A program made the translations under genes and the position numbers. 64,000 nucleotides of DNA from Zopfochytrium polystomum (taxonomy: Eukaryota > Chytridiomycota > Chytridiomycetes > Chytridiales > Chytridiaceae). Below the pieces are notes generated by a model. It saw nothing but the letters and a program-made list of their open reading frames with translations, was not told where the DNA came from and made no database searches. How positions within the stretch are numbered: position 1 is the first letter of the stretch; the number at the start of each line of letters is the position of its first letter. The stretch lies in assembly GCA_025765615.1 (NCBI GenBank), contig JAIVFJ010000053.1:246501-310500 (forward strand), written 5' to 3'. Shown here piece after piece: positions 23,260 through 34,622 of the stretch.

Positions 23260-25854
23260 ATGCCCACGTCCGAGAAGGTGATCGAGGACAATCGAATGTA
23301 CGGAATCATAGGTGCGTTCAAAAGCTACATGACTGACTTAATAACTCATTCATCCCTCCTCAAGGAGTTCTCGACCTGGGGTTTGGAAAATACGTTTTTA
23401 CTGTTGTCGAAAAGGAGATGGCGGCATCGGTAAGGCATTCGTTCGAAGCCGGCTTGCATCCCATCATGGACCGTTGGCAACATTTGACCAATTGATTCAT
23501 TTATTTTTTCAGATTCGACGCCGCACAGCGTGGCGTATAAAGGGCGTTAAATGCGTCACTGTGTAAGGGACAGAGCTGGTCACACAGTTTTGAGTTAAAC
23601 CATCGGCTCTAATGAAACTTTCTTGCATGTCCACCTCCCTCTTGCTTTTAACACTTTGCTAGTCGGCGGAATTTTTACTTGAGCCTGGACGAAGAGGAGC
23701 ATGAACGAATTAGCATAGAGCAAGTTACAACGGTTTTCACTTCGGGTCAATTCTACTTTTCCCTTGACTTCGACCTCACAAGCTCAGTCCAACTCGTTGC
23801 TGAAAAGGAGGAGCTTTGGAGCGCCGAACTCCCGTCACCGCCGCTTCACAACATTCACTCCCCAGATCCTCGCTTCTTCTACAATCAGTTCGGTAATTTC
23901 TTTCTGTACCTCTACATCTTGCTTATCGTATTCGGCCTCGACTTCTATTAACCTCACCAATAGATACCTGCTGAAACCACTGCTCGCTGACGACACGTCC
24001 CCTTTCATTCTCCCTGTCATTTGCGGCTTCGTAGGATCTTCAGTTTTCGATATAGAGGGGCTGAGCTATAGCGTTGTTCTCATATCTAGATGTTCAAGAG
24101 AAAGGGGAGGACTTCAGTTCCGTCGAGGAGTGAACGATGCCGGCAACGCAGCTGTTGAAGTTGAAACTGAAACCGTCGTTTTCGGCTTGCACCACGTGTG
24201 CTCTCACAGAATGATTCGCGGGTCTTTACCACTAAAATGGAAAACTCTTGACTCCGATGGCATCACAAGTGCCAGAATCGACCTGACCGATGCCGCCACT
24301 CCAAGGAGTGCTCGTGCACTGGCCTTGCATCTAGATGGACTAAATTTGCGCTACGGTCCTGGCCAGATCACTGTTATTGATCTGTTACCTCTCGGCCGAG
24401 CCGATTACGAACGACTGGGAGAGATTTTCGAGAGAACCTTGCTCAACCTCCAACGACCTGACGTCAAATATACCCACTTTGATGGTGGCCGAATGATGGG
24501 CGGGGACTCCCGGCTCCTAGACCGACTGCGCAACTACGTGCAGAGCCCGCTACAGCTCCAAAGCTTCTTTTGTGCGCCAGTTGATCTGCGAGGTCGGCCG
24601 ACACGGCCGATTCAGATCCAGCGCGGAATTTTCCGCCTGAACGGACTCAATTGCGTAGATACAACCAATGTTGCCCAGCACGCGATTGCAGAGCTGGTCG
24701 TTGAGACGATGGTGTCGACGATGCATTGCCTCTCGCTTCTTGCATCGAAGGACCCGTACGGTGAAGGCTCACCAGTTTCGCTGCAGCCGCTTCTCTCCCC
24801 TGGACTCGATCAATCGAAGAAGTTCTCCGCAAGTCTAAGGCCGTCTGCTGTCAAAGTTCTCACCCGATCCAATGAAAGGAGGTTCGCCGCTCTATGGTCT
24901 GCGAACGGCGATGCTATTTCCCATCAGTACATTGGCACTCGTGCGGTCCAAGAAGCTCACCTCTCCGGAGGCAGCTGGTGGCGCCGTCTGGTGTACCTTT
25001 CTTCCGGCAAGTCTATAACTGAAACGGCCATTCGGATTGCGCGGAGCTATATGGCTGCTTTCCAGTATGATCGAATCCAGGAGGGCTTCGAGCTCGTTCT
25101 TGGACCCGAAGACGGCGGTCTTTTTCCTGCGGCGGGACCCACGGCAGGGGTAGGTGGGAGCGCGCCTCCAAGTCCGCCGCGCGGAACTACTTCTGTACCA
25201 CAGCACCAAACCTCGCTCCACCATCCGTCCCACCTGCAGCCGACAGGCATTGACTCTCCTCTGCTTGCGGCACGTTCGCGGTCGACGACGCCTACGCCCG
25301 TCGCCGATCCGAATGACGCGAGTGAGGTGCACCGCCGCGCGATGCAGCGCCGGAGGCTGCGCGCACAGAGAGAAAACCACCAGCCTACCCCAATGGCGCT
25401 TACATTGGTGCTTCGACGTTTCCTTGCACCACAGCATGTCCGCGGGTGGCTGGACTTTGCCGCGGCTAGCGGTTGGCTTCTGTTGTTCATTGCCCTCAAG
25501 AAGATCGGGTTGGCGGGAAAAGGAACTGGTGTGTTCGAAGCTTGGCGCTTGGGGGAAGAAGACCTCTCTGTCGTTCCTGTTGGGGAGGTCCGGGAGGGCC
25601 CCACCGACGCCGCTGCTGGTGCGGCGATCAACGCTGCGCTCCAATCTGCAGGTGATACATCTGACGTGCCTGTTGGCGTGGCTGAAGCTACTGCGGTATT
25701 CGTCCCCGACGGAGAAGGCGAGAAAAAAGTTGGCCGGTTTTGGAGCTCCAGCTCCCGTGAAGAAGCAAGAGAGCTCGCTGGCACAATGGAGGCAGTGCGA
25801 CGGAGCACAGTGACTTCTCCCTCCATGCATCACAGGCGACACAGCGACTACTGA
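23260..25854 (+). CDS. SAC1-like phosphoinositide phosphatase with lost catalytic residues
   Basis: Has the SAC-domain order of SAC1: RMYGIIGVLDLGFGKYVFTV, RRNFYLSLDEEE, SSVQLVAEKEELW, DPRFFYNQ, FILPVICGFV, QFRRGVNDAGNAAVEVETE, MIRGSLPLKWK, QITVIDLLPLGR, YTHFDGGR and SANGDAISHQYIGTRA. The P-loop, normally CX5R within FRTNCxDCLDRTN, reads FRLNGLNCVDTTN. The catalytic Cys is Gly (24643-24645) and the Arg is Thr (24661-24663), so hydrolysis is not expected. A Pro/Ser-rich linker of about 100 residues follows, then one hydrophobic helix (WLDFAAASGWLLLFIAL) and a charged tail, where SAC1 has two helices. ATG 23260 is the first in frame after a stop; the N-terminus is about 50 residues shorter than SAC1, so an upstream exon may be missed. 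Introns: about 23312-23364, after MAAS, before RRNFY, and near 23900-23960. Confidence 0.82.
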
Positions 25855-25889
25855 ACATGCGTATATCTTGTTACAAAATCTCTTCGCCT

Positions 25890-27632
25890 TTACAATCCCA
25901 TCCCACTCAGCACCTTCTCCGCGATGGCTTTAATAACTGGTGGACAGACGGCATTCCCGATCTAAGGCGGAAAGGAAAAGAGGAGGAGTGAGAGGGGTGG
26001 ACGGCAATACAAAAACAAATCCGGTTTCCAACCACATCAACGTGAAAATACCTGATGGTAGAAGCTTCCCTCGCCGTCGCCAGCGTCGATAACAAATGAG
26101 TCTGGAAAGCCCATAAGTCGTGCGCACTCTCTTGCTGTGTAAAAGCGGAGGTTTGAACCATCGGAAGTTGCTGCCAACGGCACGAACTCCGAGTACATTT
26201 TGTAGCCTGTTCTGTACGAACTCATCAGCGTTCGGGCGGTCCCATTCAGATTGGCTGTGCGCCAGGATAAATCGCCTTTGCGAGTCACGGTATGCGATGA
26301 CAGAACCGCCGTCAGCTGCGATTTCGTAAGGCGCAGTGAATCCGGTGGGTCAGATTCGAGAATGTCGCAGACTTTGGTTGGATTTGAAGGAAGAGTTGGC
26401 CACGAAAATGCCGAGTGGTGCTCTTCGGAGAGGAAGCCAACTATGTAAACCCGCAATCGAGTTTGCGGCACAAAGTGTGAAGCATCAATGATGCGGTGCC
26501 TGACGCTACCTCAACACAGACAAGCGATGTCAGAAAGGAAATGAAAGGTTGGGAACCAAGAAATTGGTCCCGCGACTCACTGGTAGCCAACTGCCTCCAG
26601 CTGTTCGCGAATGATGCGCAGAGCTGCGCCATCGTCGAGCGTAACTAAATTTGCCACGTTTTCGAGCAGAAAGGACTTCGGCCTTTTCGCTGCCAGAATC
26701 CTTACCACTTCGAAAAACAACTCGCCCCTGTGGTCATTGAGGCCAGTTTTGTCCCCCACCTTGCAGAACGATTGACACGGGAACCCAGCTGTGAGCAGAT
26801 CATGATCAGGCACGTCTGTCGCCTCGACCTCAGTTATGTCGCCGAATAGAAGACCACCGCCGATGATGGTGTTCGTTGCCGCGTCGCTAAAGTTCGCGCG
26901 ATATGTGTCGCGGGCAGATGGGGCTATTTCGGACGCGAACACGCTCTGTCCCTGTAGCGAGTCAAGGGCTAGCCGAAAACCCCCAATGCCACTGAAGAGC
27001 TCAATGAAACGGAAGCGTGGTTGCAGGGCGTGGTTCCCAGACATAGGCTTGTCCTTTGGCAAGGAGCGCTTGCGTTTCCTGGACAACGAGGAAACAGAGT
27101 TGCACCCACCGCCCCCAGAGGTAAGTGCGCTTGCACGGCAGGCCGGAGAGAGGACTCGAAGCCCCTGCTCCCATTTGGCCGTCCGATCGGCAATTAACGA
27201 CAGAATAGATGCAACTTTAGGGTCGTCGACGTCGCCGGGTTGAGCGCCTGCGGTGATCAAACGGTCGATAGCGGCGGCTCCGCTGCTAGATAGATGGACA
27301 GCCATTAGGCCGTCCCATTCACCAGTCGGGGTCAGACCTCCCTGATCAGGTGGTGGAGGCTCGAACTTTGTAACGTTCGTGCCGGCCTTGAGCCAACCCA
27401 GCTGACGCAGAGGCGTAACGACCCTATTAGTGAGGGACTTCTGCACTACGAGGGCGCCTGAAAGTGAGCACAGGCGCAGTAAGCGGACCAGGCAGATTTC
27501 TAGCCTCATTGCCCACCTACCAACGGGAATTCCGAACCCGACGATACCAACCAGACTCGTAGCAGGAGTGGTCATCTCGGTGCCCAAAAACGCTGCCACT
27601 GCTGCCGCTGAGCTCTTTTCTCTCGCATCCAT
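25890..27632 (-). CDS. DNA (cytosine-5) methyltransferase, bacterial-like architecture, spliced
   Basis: Transfers methyl from SAM to cytosine C5. All motifs are present: I (FIELFSGIGGFRLAL), IV (GFPCQSF, catalytic Cys), VI (LLENV), VIII (PQTRLRVYIVGF), IX (RECARLMGFPDSF) and X (YHQIGNAVCPPV). Exons: 27521-27632; about 26580-27457; about 26045-26500, entered by an intron joining GYQ to HRIIDASHFVPQTR; and the last exon from about 25963 to stop 25890-25892. A 63-nt intron (27458-27520) has no stop and is a multiple of three, so it reads through if retained. The N-terminal 200 residues match nothing I know. There is no BAH, CXXC, RFTS or chromodomain, and the target-recognition stretch between VIII and IX is short, unlike DIM-2, DNMT1, RID or DNMT5. 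DNMT2 is unlikely given the PCQ context. Confidence 0.85.
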
Positions 27633-27711
27633 CGATGAACGTTTATGTTCTTTTTTTTTTCTCTCTTTCGAAATGATTGATTTGGAAGTCTCTTGTCAGC
27701 CCCAGTGCTGA
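27633..27711. promoter_or_regulatory. 79-bp divergent promoter region
   Basis: Lies between the ATG of the methyltransferase (-) and the ATG of EF-G2mt (+). It contains a 10-nt T run (27651-27660) followed by a CT-rich stretch. With so little space, both transcripts must share promoter DNA or start inside the neighbour's 5' region. Confidence 0.5.
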
Positions 27712-30700
27712 ATGCCGATGGTTCCCGCCGCCGTACATTACTCGTCGAAGCACCTCGCCCGGCGGGTCCCGCTGTCTCGGCCGTACTCGTCTATGACTGC
27801 GTGGGCGGCACCGTCGCCGGCATCGGTTATGCCCCGCTCATCCTTTCAGTTGCCAGGCTGCCAACAACACTCACCCCACTCGAAATCCTCGCTTTCAACG
27901 ACAATCCTTCCCACAGTGCACGTGCGGAAAAAACTGCCAAGCTTTTGCTGTGTTGCAGATGGGAGACGGTTCTTTCGCTCGAGCCTTTCGTCGAGGAAAG
28001 CGCACCATCCGAAGCAGAACGCGTCGGCTTCTGCGCCGCGAGGGGAGGTGCCTATTGACAGGATCAGAAATATAGGAATCATTGCACACATCGATGCCGG
28101 CAAAACGACTACCATAGAGCGCATGCTCTACTATGCGGGCTACACCCGAAGTATAGGAGGTTCGTTTCACACGATCGCCCTCTCTTTTCAGGTCTTTCGC
28201 CGGCTGACAGTTGCGCCCCCACAAACCCTCCCACCTCAACTACAGACGTCGATGCGGGATCCACGGTGACCGACTATCTCCCCGCAGAACGCGAGCGCGG
28301 CATTACAATAACAGCAGCTTGCATTCCACTACTTTGGCGTTCAGAGTATCGGGTAAATCTTGTCGATACCCCAGGACATGTCGATTTCACATTGGAAGTC
28401 GAGCGCTCTCTGCGCGTTCTCGATGGTGCCGTAGTCGTCCTTGATGGTGTTGCCGGTTGTGAAGCGCAGACGGAGACCGTGTGGAGGCAAGCTGATCGAA
28501 CTTCGCTAGAGCATGCGCAACCTGTCCCGATGGCGGAGAAACGTCGGTCGGCGCTACCGCGAATTGTTTTCGTCAACAAAATGGACCGGGAAGGTGCGGC
28601 GCTGGGAAAAGCAGTTCGCTCCCTTGGTACTAGGTTGGGGATTCACACCCCTGGTCTGGAAGTAGCCGGAGAAATCTTTGTGAAGGATCAAGAAGACAGA
28701 CCAATGGCCGTCGTGGTCCAGTGGCCCGTCGTGCTCGACGGAACGAGCTCTGTGAGCGGGATTGGAAGTGGCGGCCCCGCATTCGGCGGTGTCGTCGATC
28801 TTATCGAGCTGAAAGTGTTAGAGTGGGTTGGGGAGACTGGAAGTGTCATGCGAGCCTCGAAATTGGCGGCAAGCGAGACGAACGATAATAATATTCCGAA
28901 AATATCGGAGGTGATTGAGGGTGGGATTAGCGCGGATCTCCAAACATCGACCAGCTGGCTCCGCGCGACAGACACTGAGAAGGCAAGACTCTGGACTGAG
29001 GTGAAGAAAATGCGCATGGCTCTCGTGGAAGCCCTCGCAACTGTGGATGAATCGGTCGTTGAGGCCTTTATCGAATTGGAAGATCACGTCAAAGTTCCTG
29101 CCGACGTTCTTCGTGCGGCTCTTCGAAGAACTACTCTTAAGGGAATAGTTATCCCTGTCCTTTGTGGAGCAGCTTTTCGAAACATGGGCGTTCAGCCACT
29201 TATGGACGCGGTGGTTGACTATCTTCCGAGTCCAGCGGAGCGGCCATCTGCAGTTGCACGGATTCCGGCGACAAACGGCATTGAAGAGGTCCGCTTAAGC
29301 GATTCTCGCTTCTGTGCACTTGCATTCAAAGTCGTTCACGACGCTAAGCGAGGACCGCTTGTATTTATCCGCGTCTATTCAGGTAAGAACGAACATATGC
29401 CAATCCACTTGCTAAAAATAAAAAAATATTAGGCGCCATCGACAGCAGGTCAGTGCTTTACAACTCTTCGCGGAATGTCAAAGAGCGTGCCGCAAAGCTC
29501 CTTCAGATGTATGCGGACGATTTTGAAGATATACCTCGCCTCACTGCAGGCAACATTGCCTGTATTGCGGGACTAGCGACAACAAGAACTGGAGACACGC
29601 TTCTTTCTGCTGCAGAGCTCCCGAACTCGATAAAACCTGACACACAAGTTCAACTGGATACTATTCGCATTCCTCCGCCCGTTTTTGTTCGTTCGGTTGA
29701 GGCGGAGACCACGACTGACGAGCGAAAGCTGAGCAGCGCCCTCGCTGCCCTCGTTCGGGAAGATCCGTCTCTGCAGGTTACGGTGGACGAGGAGTCATCT
29801 CAAACCTTAATTAGTGGAATGGGGGAGCTTCATCTCGAAATCGCTGGCGATCGACTGCGAGACACGCACGGTTGTCGTGTTAGGCTTGGAAAAGTGACGA
29901 TTTCGTATCGTGAAACGGTCGATCCCAACGTCGGAGCAGTGATTGGCCAGTGCGAATACAACAGAGAGCTCTTTGGTAAGCGTTCCAAGGTTTTTGTCGA
30001 GGTTTCGATTTCCTCTGCGCGACCGACGGCTTCTGATGAGGGAATGGATGGCATTGTCAAGGCTTCATACGGGGATAAGGACACAAACTACGTCACGATC
30101 GACCGCACATTGTGGGAGGGTGCCTTTCCCGAAGGAGTTAATTTGCACCATCCGGATAGCTCAGGCGGTGGCGGCAAAGGCTCAGGGAAAAATCCACGAG
30201 GCGGCATCGGTGGAAAACCGTGGTTGTCGGCGCCTCCTGGGTACCCCAGCATCAGAGAACTTTCGATGGCTTTGGAAGAGGGCATTCGCAGTGCACTTAA
30301 CCGGGGAGCACTTTTGGGATTCCCATTGGCTGCTGTCAGCGTGAACTGTATAAGGCTTGAGCTGGCTTCCCCAGAACTGACCACTCTTGGAGGTGTAAAA
30401 GCAGCAGCGAGCAGGGCAGTGTCGCAAGCGCTCGCGGGAGGCACAGTCACCGACGTGTCGCATGACGAGGCGTCTTCACGGGCAGAAGGACGTGGTGTGT
30501 CCCGACTGATGGAGCCGATCATGCAGGTGACAATTCAAGTCCCTGCCAAGTACGTGGGGGTTGTCACTCGCGATTTGACGGGATCTCGGCGCGGACATGT
30601 CGTTTCTTTGGAGGATGAGGGTGTTTCAGGGGGCTCAGCAGGCATGGTGAGGGGAACTGGAACAGCCCACTCCCAAGTCCTCACAGCGAGAGTTCCCCTG

Positions 30701-30838
30701 GGGTCTCTTGTGGGGTACTCGACAGTGCTACGAGGGTTGACTGCTGGAAACGAGTCATTCAGTATGCGCCTTCTTGGTTATGGTATTATGGACTTGGATA
30801 GAGAGGAGGGCGTTGTAAAGGAGATCAGAGGGTTTTGA
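27712..30838 (+). CDS. GFM2: Mitochondrial elongation factor G2 / ribosome-releasing factor 2
   Basis: GTPase that splits mitochondrial ribosomes together with the recycling factor. Exons 27712-28159, 28246-29382 and 29433-30838 join in frame across GT...AG introns of 86 and 50 nt. The first 110 residues are Ser/Arg/His-rich and fit a mitochondrial targeting sequence. The G domain shows [10 protein letters not shown] (G1), RERGITI (G2), DTPGHVDF (G3) and NKMDREG (G4). It resembles GFM2/MEF2 rather than GFM1: [19 protein letters not shown] and [19 protein letters not shown] are typical, and domain IV ends with the short form. Domain IV carries a Gly/Lys-rich insert around 30168-30225. The start is the first ATG giving the targeting-like leader; an alternative frame opens at 27693. 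Confidence 0.92.
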
Positions 30839-31487
30839 GGTCCTTCGGTGAGGGTCGTGATATTGTTGTTGAAACTCTTTGGGTGTCCTTTCAGCCCTCT
30901 GTTTGAAGGCTGGCCGCGAATTTCCTGCCACTTAAATATTGCAGTGTCCAGTGAAATATTGATATTAACCCCGGAGGAAGTTGTGAAACTCATTGTCCGA
31001 AATTTTGAAGGCCTTCTCCCCTAACTTGAACCAAAGTAGAGATGTAGGACCACTGTCTTGCAATCCCTGGATACCCACACAGCGATTAGTGTTCTTTCTT
31101 TCAGCCGTTGCTTTGTCATCCTGGATGACCAAATATGAAATCTTTTTTTGTTTTGTTGCATGCTCTCATCCTTTTTCCGACGATTGTTTCTCATCCCGCC
31201 TCGCCACACGATGTCCACAACCGCGGCCGCACCAACACAGTACGCAATGTTCCTCCTCGTACCTTTTTACTTTTTTTTCAATTCTCTCTCTGTACTCACC
31301 TCGCACTCGTGCATGCATGGCTCACCGTGCGCCTGCGGCCAGGCCTTTGGAGAAGATCTACAAGGTTTGCACTCATTGTGATTCAAAGGACCGCTCCTGA
31401 CACATTTCTCAATTTGGATTTAGTGGGCCGACCCAAAAGGTGCAGTGTGTAGACTCCACAACCGTTTGCATTCGATCACTGCAATTG
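30839..31487. other. Intergenic, 5' of glutathionyl-hydroquinone reductase
   Basis: No supported gene. Contains T-rich and CT-rich stretches (for example 31140-31150 and 31262-31290) of the kind common in fungal promoters. A short upstream coding exon of the next gene cannot be excluded. Confidence 0.35.
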
Positions 31488-32773
31488 ATGCTCAACCTAC
31501 GGTCGTTCGAAGACGGTGAGTTCAAACGCCAGATCTCGAGTTTTCGCAATCACATCGGGGACCCGGAGTTTCCCGCGGAACCCAACCGATATCACCTATA
31601 CGTGAGTTCTCCGCGTGGCTTCTGACGGCCGACATGGTAGTAACGAAGTCAAATCGTGCCTGCACATTAGGTCTCTCATGCCTGGTACGATCTCAATTCG
31701 CTGACACCTGCGTTGTTTTGATGATCGTTTTCCTCAGTCCATGGGCTCACCGAACAATGATTGTGCGTGCGCTGAAAGGCCTTGAAGCAATCATATCTGT
31801 TTCTGTGGTGCACTATTTGATGACGAAAGACGGCTGGCATTTTAGCACAGCGGACGAAACGCCCGGTTGCGTTGCAGATACCGTGAACAATGCGAAGTTC
31901 TTGCGTGAAATCTACTTTAAGGCGGAGCCTGACTACTCGGCTCGCTTTACGGTCCCAGTACTATGGGATAAGAAGAAACAGACCATTGTGAACAACGAGA
32001 GCAGCGAAATCATTCGTATGCTTAACAAGGACTTCAACCAATGGTATGGCTTGACTTCTGCTCTTACCGCGGGATCCAACCTGGCTCTGTTCCAACGCCC
32101 AGGTCAACCCACCCAAAGCTTGACATCTATCCTGTGGCCATTGCGAAAGAAATTGATGAAATTAATTCGTGGATTTACGATTCGATAAAGTGAGTTCGTC
32201 GGCTTAGGTTCTCACATTTCACACTAATATTCGTCAAGCAATGGTGTGTACAAATCCGGGTTCGCCACCACCCAAGCGGCTTATGACAGGAATGTGACGG
32301 CCTTGTTTGACGGTCTCGATCGAGTGGAAAAGGTGCTTGAGGGGAAAACGTGGCTTGTCGGGGAGCGCTTCACGGAGGTTTGTCCCACAAGCGGGCAGTT
32401 ATTTCTTTGGGCTAAGCCAGTTGAAAATTAGGCCGATGTTCGTCTATTCACTACCATTCTGAGGTTCGACCCTTGTCGTGGCCTTGCCGCATTATAATTC
32501 CCGCCACTTGACAGATTCGACCCGGTGTACCACACCCACTTCAAGTGCAACAAGGGGACGATTTCACACTCGTACCCAAACATATTAACCTGGGCTCGGC
32601 GTGTGTACCAAGTCGACGGAATTAAGGGCACGATCAACATGGAGCATATCAAGAAGCATTATTACATGAGCCATCTCAACATCAATCCCACTCAGCTCGT
32701 GCCGGCGTGGGACGGACCTGACTTGGATTCTCCAAAAGTTCAGTCAAACATCTTCTCTTCCGTGTTGGAATAA
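31488..32773 (+). CDS. ECM4: Glutathionyl-hydroquinone reductase (Xi-class GST, ECM4/GTO type)
   Basis: Reduces glutathionyl-hydroquinones through a catalytic Cys in CPWAHRT. The first exon gives DGEFKRQISSFRNHIGD and FPAEPNRYHLY, ending at 31601. A 14-nt exon (31671-31684) supplies VSHA and the first two bases of the Cys codon, completed at 31738 by the next exon: YHLYVSHACPWAHRT. Further introns (near 32043-32102, 32189-32238, 32379-32430 and 32464-32516) join in frame to give KLDIYPVAIAKEIDEINSW, NNGVYKSGFATTQAAYDRNV, GERFTEADVRLFTTILRFDP, VYHTHFKCNK, NILTWARRVYQ and HIKKHYYMSHLNINPTQLVP, all hallmarks of the family. The ATG at 31488 is the most likely start, but an upstream exon could exist. 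Confidence 0.88.
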
Positions 32774-32972
32774 ACAACGTGTGCGAACCAAACACTTCGC
32801 TGCGTCGACGTGTCGCTCTATTTTGTGAATTTTTGATTTTTTTTTTTCTTCTGTTTTTTCTTTTTCCCAAAGTTGCGCACTTTGGAAGAAACTAATCTGC
32901 CCAGACTGGTTGTTTCTCTTGCCGGGAGGCTCGCTCAACGCTGGGCCCTCTAAGTGAGGAAGGCAAGGCAGT

Positions 32973-34526
32973 ATGCGCTGGACTCTCCAGCTGCACCACT
33001 TGCCGCCCGAGATAGTCGAACGCTTTGCCGTCTACCTTCATCCGCGAGAGGTATTGGCTCTTCGCGCACTCAGCCGAGCTGCCGCTGCCTCCCTTCGCTT
33101 CGACCTGTCCGTACCCTTCGCCCTGAAGAACCTCGTCACCCTTGTCTTTTCGCCCCAGCCACCCTCCATCTCCCCCTCTTCGTCCTCCCCCACCTTGTTC
33201 TCCGCGTCCTCCGCTTCCCTCGCCTACTCCATCGACGTCGGCAGAGAAAATGCCGCCATCCTTCCGGCACAGCAGCAACCGACTGCATTCTCTGCTTCCT
33301 CCTCCCGCTCAACCTCCAGTCGACGTCACAATCATGGAGCATTCTCCATGGCCGCCCTGCGAACTGTTGATTGGGATCATGTTCCCCCCACCTATTGGGT
33401 CGCTCTGGTCCACTTGTTCGGAATGAACCAAGAAATTCTTTCTACTCTCTGCCAGATTGATCTGGGCCCCTCCATTGACGACGTCTGCCGTAGCACGAAT
33501 CTCTGGCTCATTCGCCAGCGCCGAAGCAAGCTTGCTCACGCCATCCGCGCCGCATACGAGATCGCGGACGTTGATTTGGAGCCGCACGTGGTTTCGCTGG
33601 ATGAACGCATTGACGGCCTGTTCACCCACTTATCGTGCTGGACTGTATTGGCACTTTTAGACCATATGGAATCCGTCATTGCCGTTCACGAAATCTGTGT
33701 CAGAATGGGGTTTACGGTACCAATCCACGCAATATTCCTATTTGCCGCCGGCGCGGGGAGCCACGCCACCGTCAGATGGTGCGTTCGTACCCTATCCGAA
33801 CTTCCACAGTCGCTGGAATCAGCACCCCTCGTGGTTAGAAACTCTTCGGATATAGTGTCGCCGGAATTTCATAAGCGCGTCCTCAACATTGCCATCCAAG
33901 TCTCCGCCCGGCATGGTCGAAACGTGGGTAGCGTGTTGCCAACGCTCCTAGCAATGCCTGGTGCAGATGCTGGTGCGGACGGAAACCTCGCTATTCGATC
34001 GGCTTGTCGTTATGGGCGGCTGGAGGCTGTCCGCATTTTGCTGGAAGATTCAAAAGTCGACGGGCGAGCGAACCACGGCGACCCTTTCATCAGCGCATGC
34101 GCCGGCGGTCACATCGACGTTGTGCGGCTGCTGCTATCCGCCACAGTAATACGACCTGCGGTAGAGGCCTCTCGGACGGCATTTTCCTTGCCTTCTCTAA
34201 TGGCCCGTGTACCCTTGGTGGACCCGACTCTCATGGATCACGCTGCTCTCAAAGAAGCTTGCAAGGCTGGTCACCTACCCATTGTTATCCTGCTCCTTGC
34301 TGAGGTCCCCAGTGCACGCGGACCGAGGGTGCTTCGTGACGCTTTTGTGCTCGCGTGTGAAGGCGGAGCGTTGGATGTCGTCAAGTTGCTTCTATCTCAG
34401 CGGGGGGTCGACTCGCCTACGGTCAGAGAGATAGGCACTGCGACTGCCAAACGGCACGGACATCAAAACGTCGCCACATTCCTCATGTCGTCGTGGAGCA
34501 GGGGGGTTCTTGGCATCGGCCGCTGA
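32973..34526 (+). CDS. F-box-like / ankyrin-repeat protein
   Basis: A single exon of 517 codons without introns, unlike its neighbours. Residues about 5-50 (LHHLPPEIVERFAVYLHPREVL) have the F-box pattern that recruits SKP1. The middle is helical. From about residue 330 there are ankyrin-type units: LAIRSACRYGRLEAVRILLE, PFISACAGGHIDVVRLLL, LKEACKAGHLPIVILLLAE and AFVLACEGGALDVVKLLL. This suggests a substrate receptor of an SCF ubiquitin ligase, with unknown target. Intronless, lineage-expanded genes of this design are frequent in chytrids. The domain assignment is firm for the ankyrin part and moderate for the F-box. Confidence 0.78.
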   Translation: MRWTLQLHHLPPEIVERFAVYLHPREVLALRALSRAAAASLRFDLSVPFALKNLVTLVFSPQPPSISPSSSSPTLFSASSASLAYSIDVGRENAAILPAQQQPTAFSASSSRSTSSRRHNHGAFSMAALRTVDWDHVPPTYWVALVHLFGMNQEILSTLCQIDLGPSIDDVCRSTNLWLIRQRRSKLAHAIRAAYEIADVDLEPHVVSLDERIDGLFTHLSCWTVLALLDHMESVIAVHEICVRMGFTVPIHAIFLFAAGAGSHATVRWCVRTLSELPQSLESAPLVVRNSSDIVSPEFHKRVLNIAIQVSARHGRNVGSVLPTLLAMPGADAGADGNLAIRSACRYGRLEAVRILLEDSKVDGRANHGDPFISACAGGHIDVVRLLLSATVIRPAVEASRTAFSLPSLMARVPLVDPTLMDHAALKEACKAGHLPIVILLLAEVPSARGPRVLRDAFVLACEGGALDVVKLLLSQRGVDSPTVREIGTATAKRHGHQNVATFLMSSWSRGVLGIGR

Positions 34527-34622
34527 TGGGTTTTTTTTATTACTTTCCCTTGCCCTTTCTTTCACTCCCGAGTTGCGGCTAAGCAGTGGGACACAGTTTT
34601 GCCAACGTTGAAACGCCAAAGA

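Noticed and set aside
24892..25842. 316-codon minus-strand open frame, and another of 259 codons at 25047-25826
   Set aside because: Both are antisense to the well-supported SAC gene in GC-rich DNA and show no domain.
25890..27632. DNMT2-type tRNA methyltransferase
   Set aside because: The catalytic motif is GFPCQSF with an RGELFFEVVRIL follow-up, not the PPCQPF and CFT signature of DNMT2.
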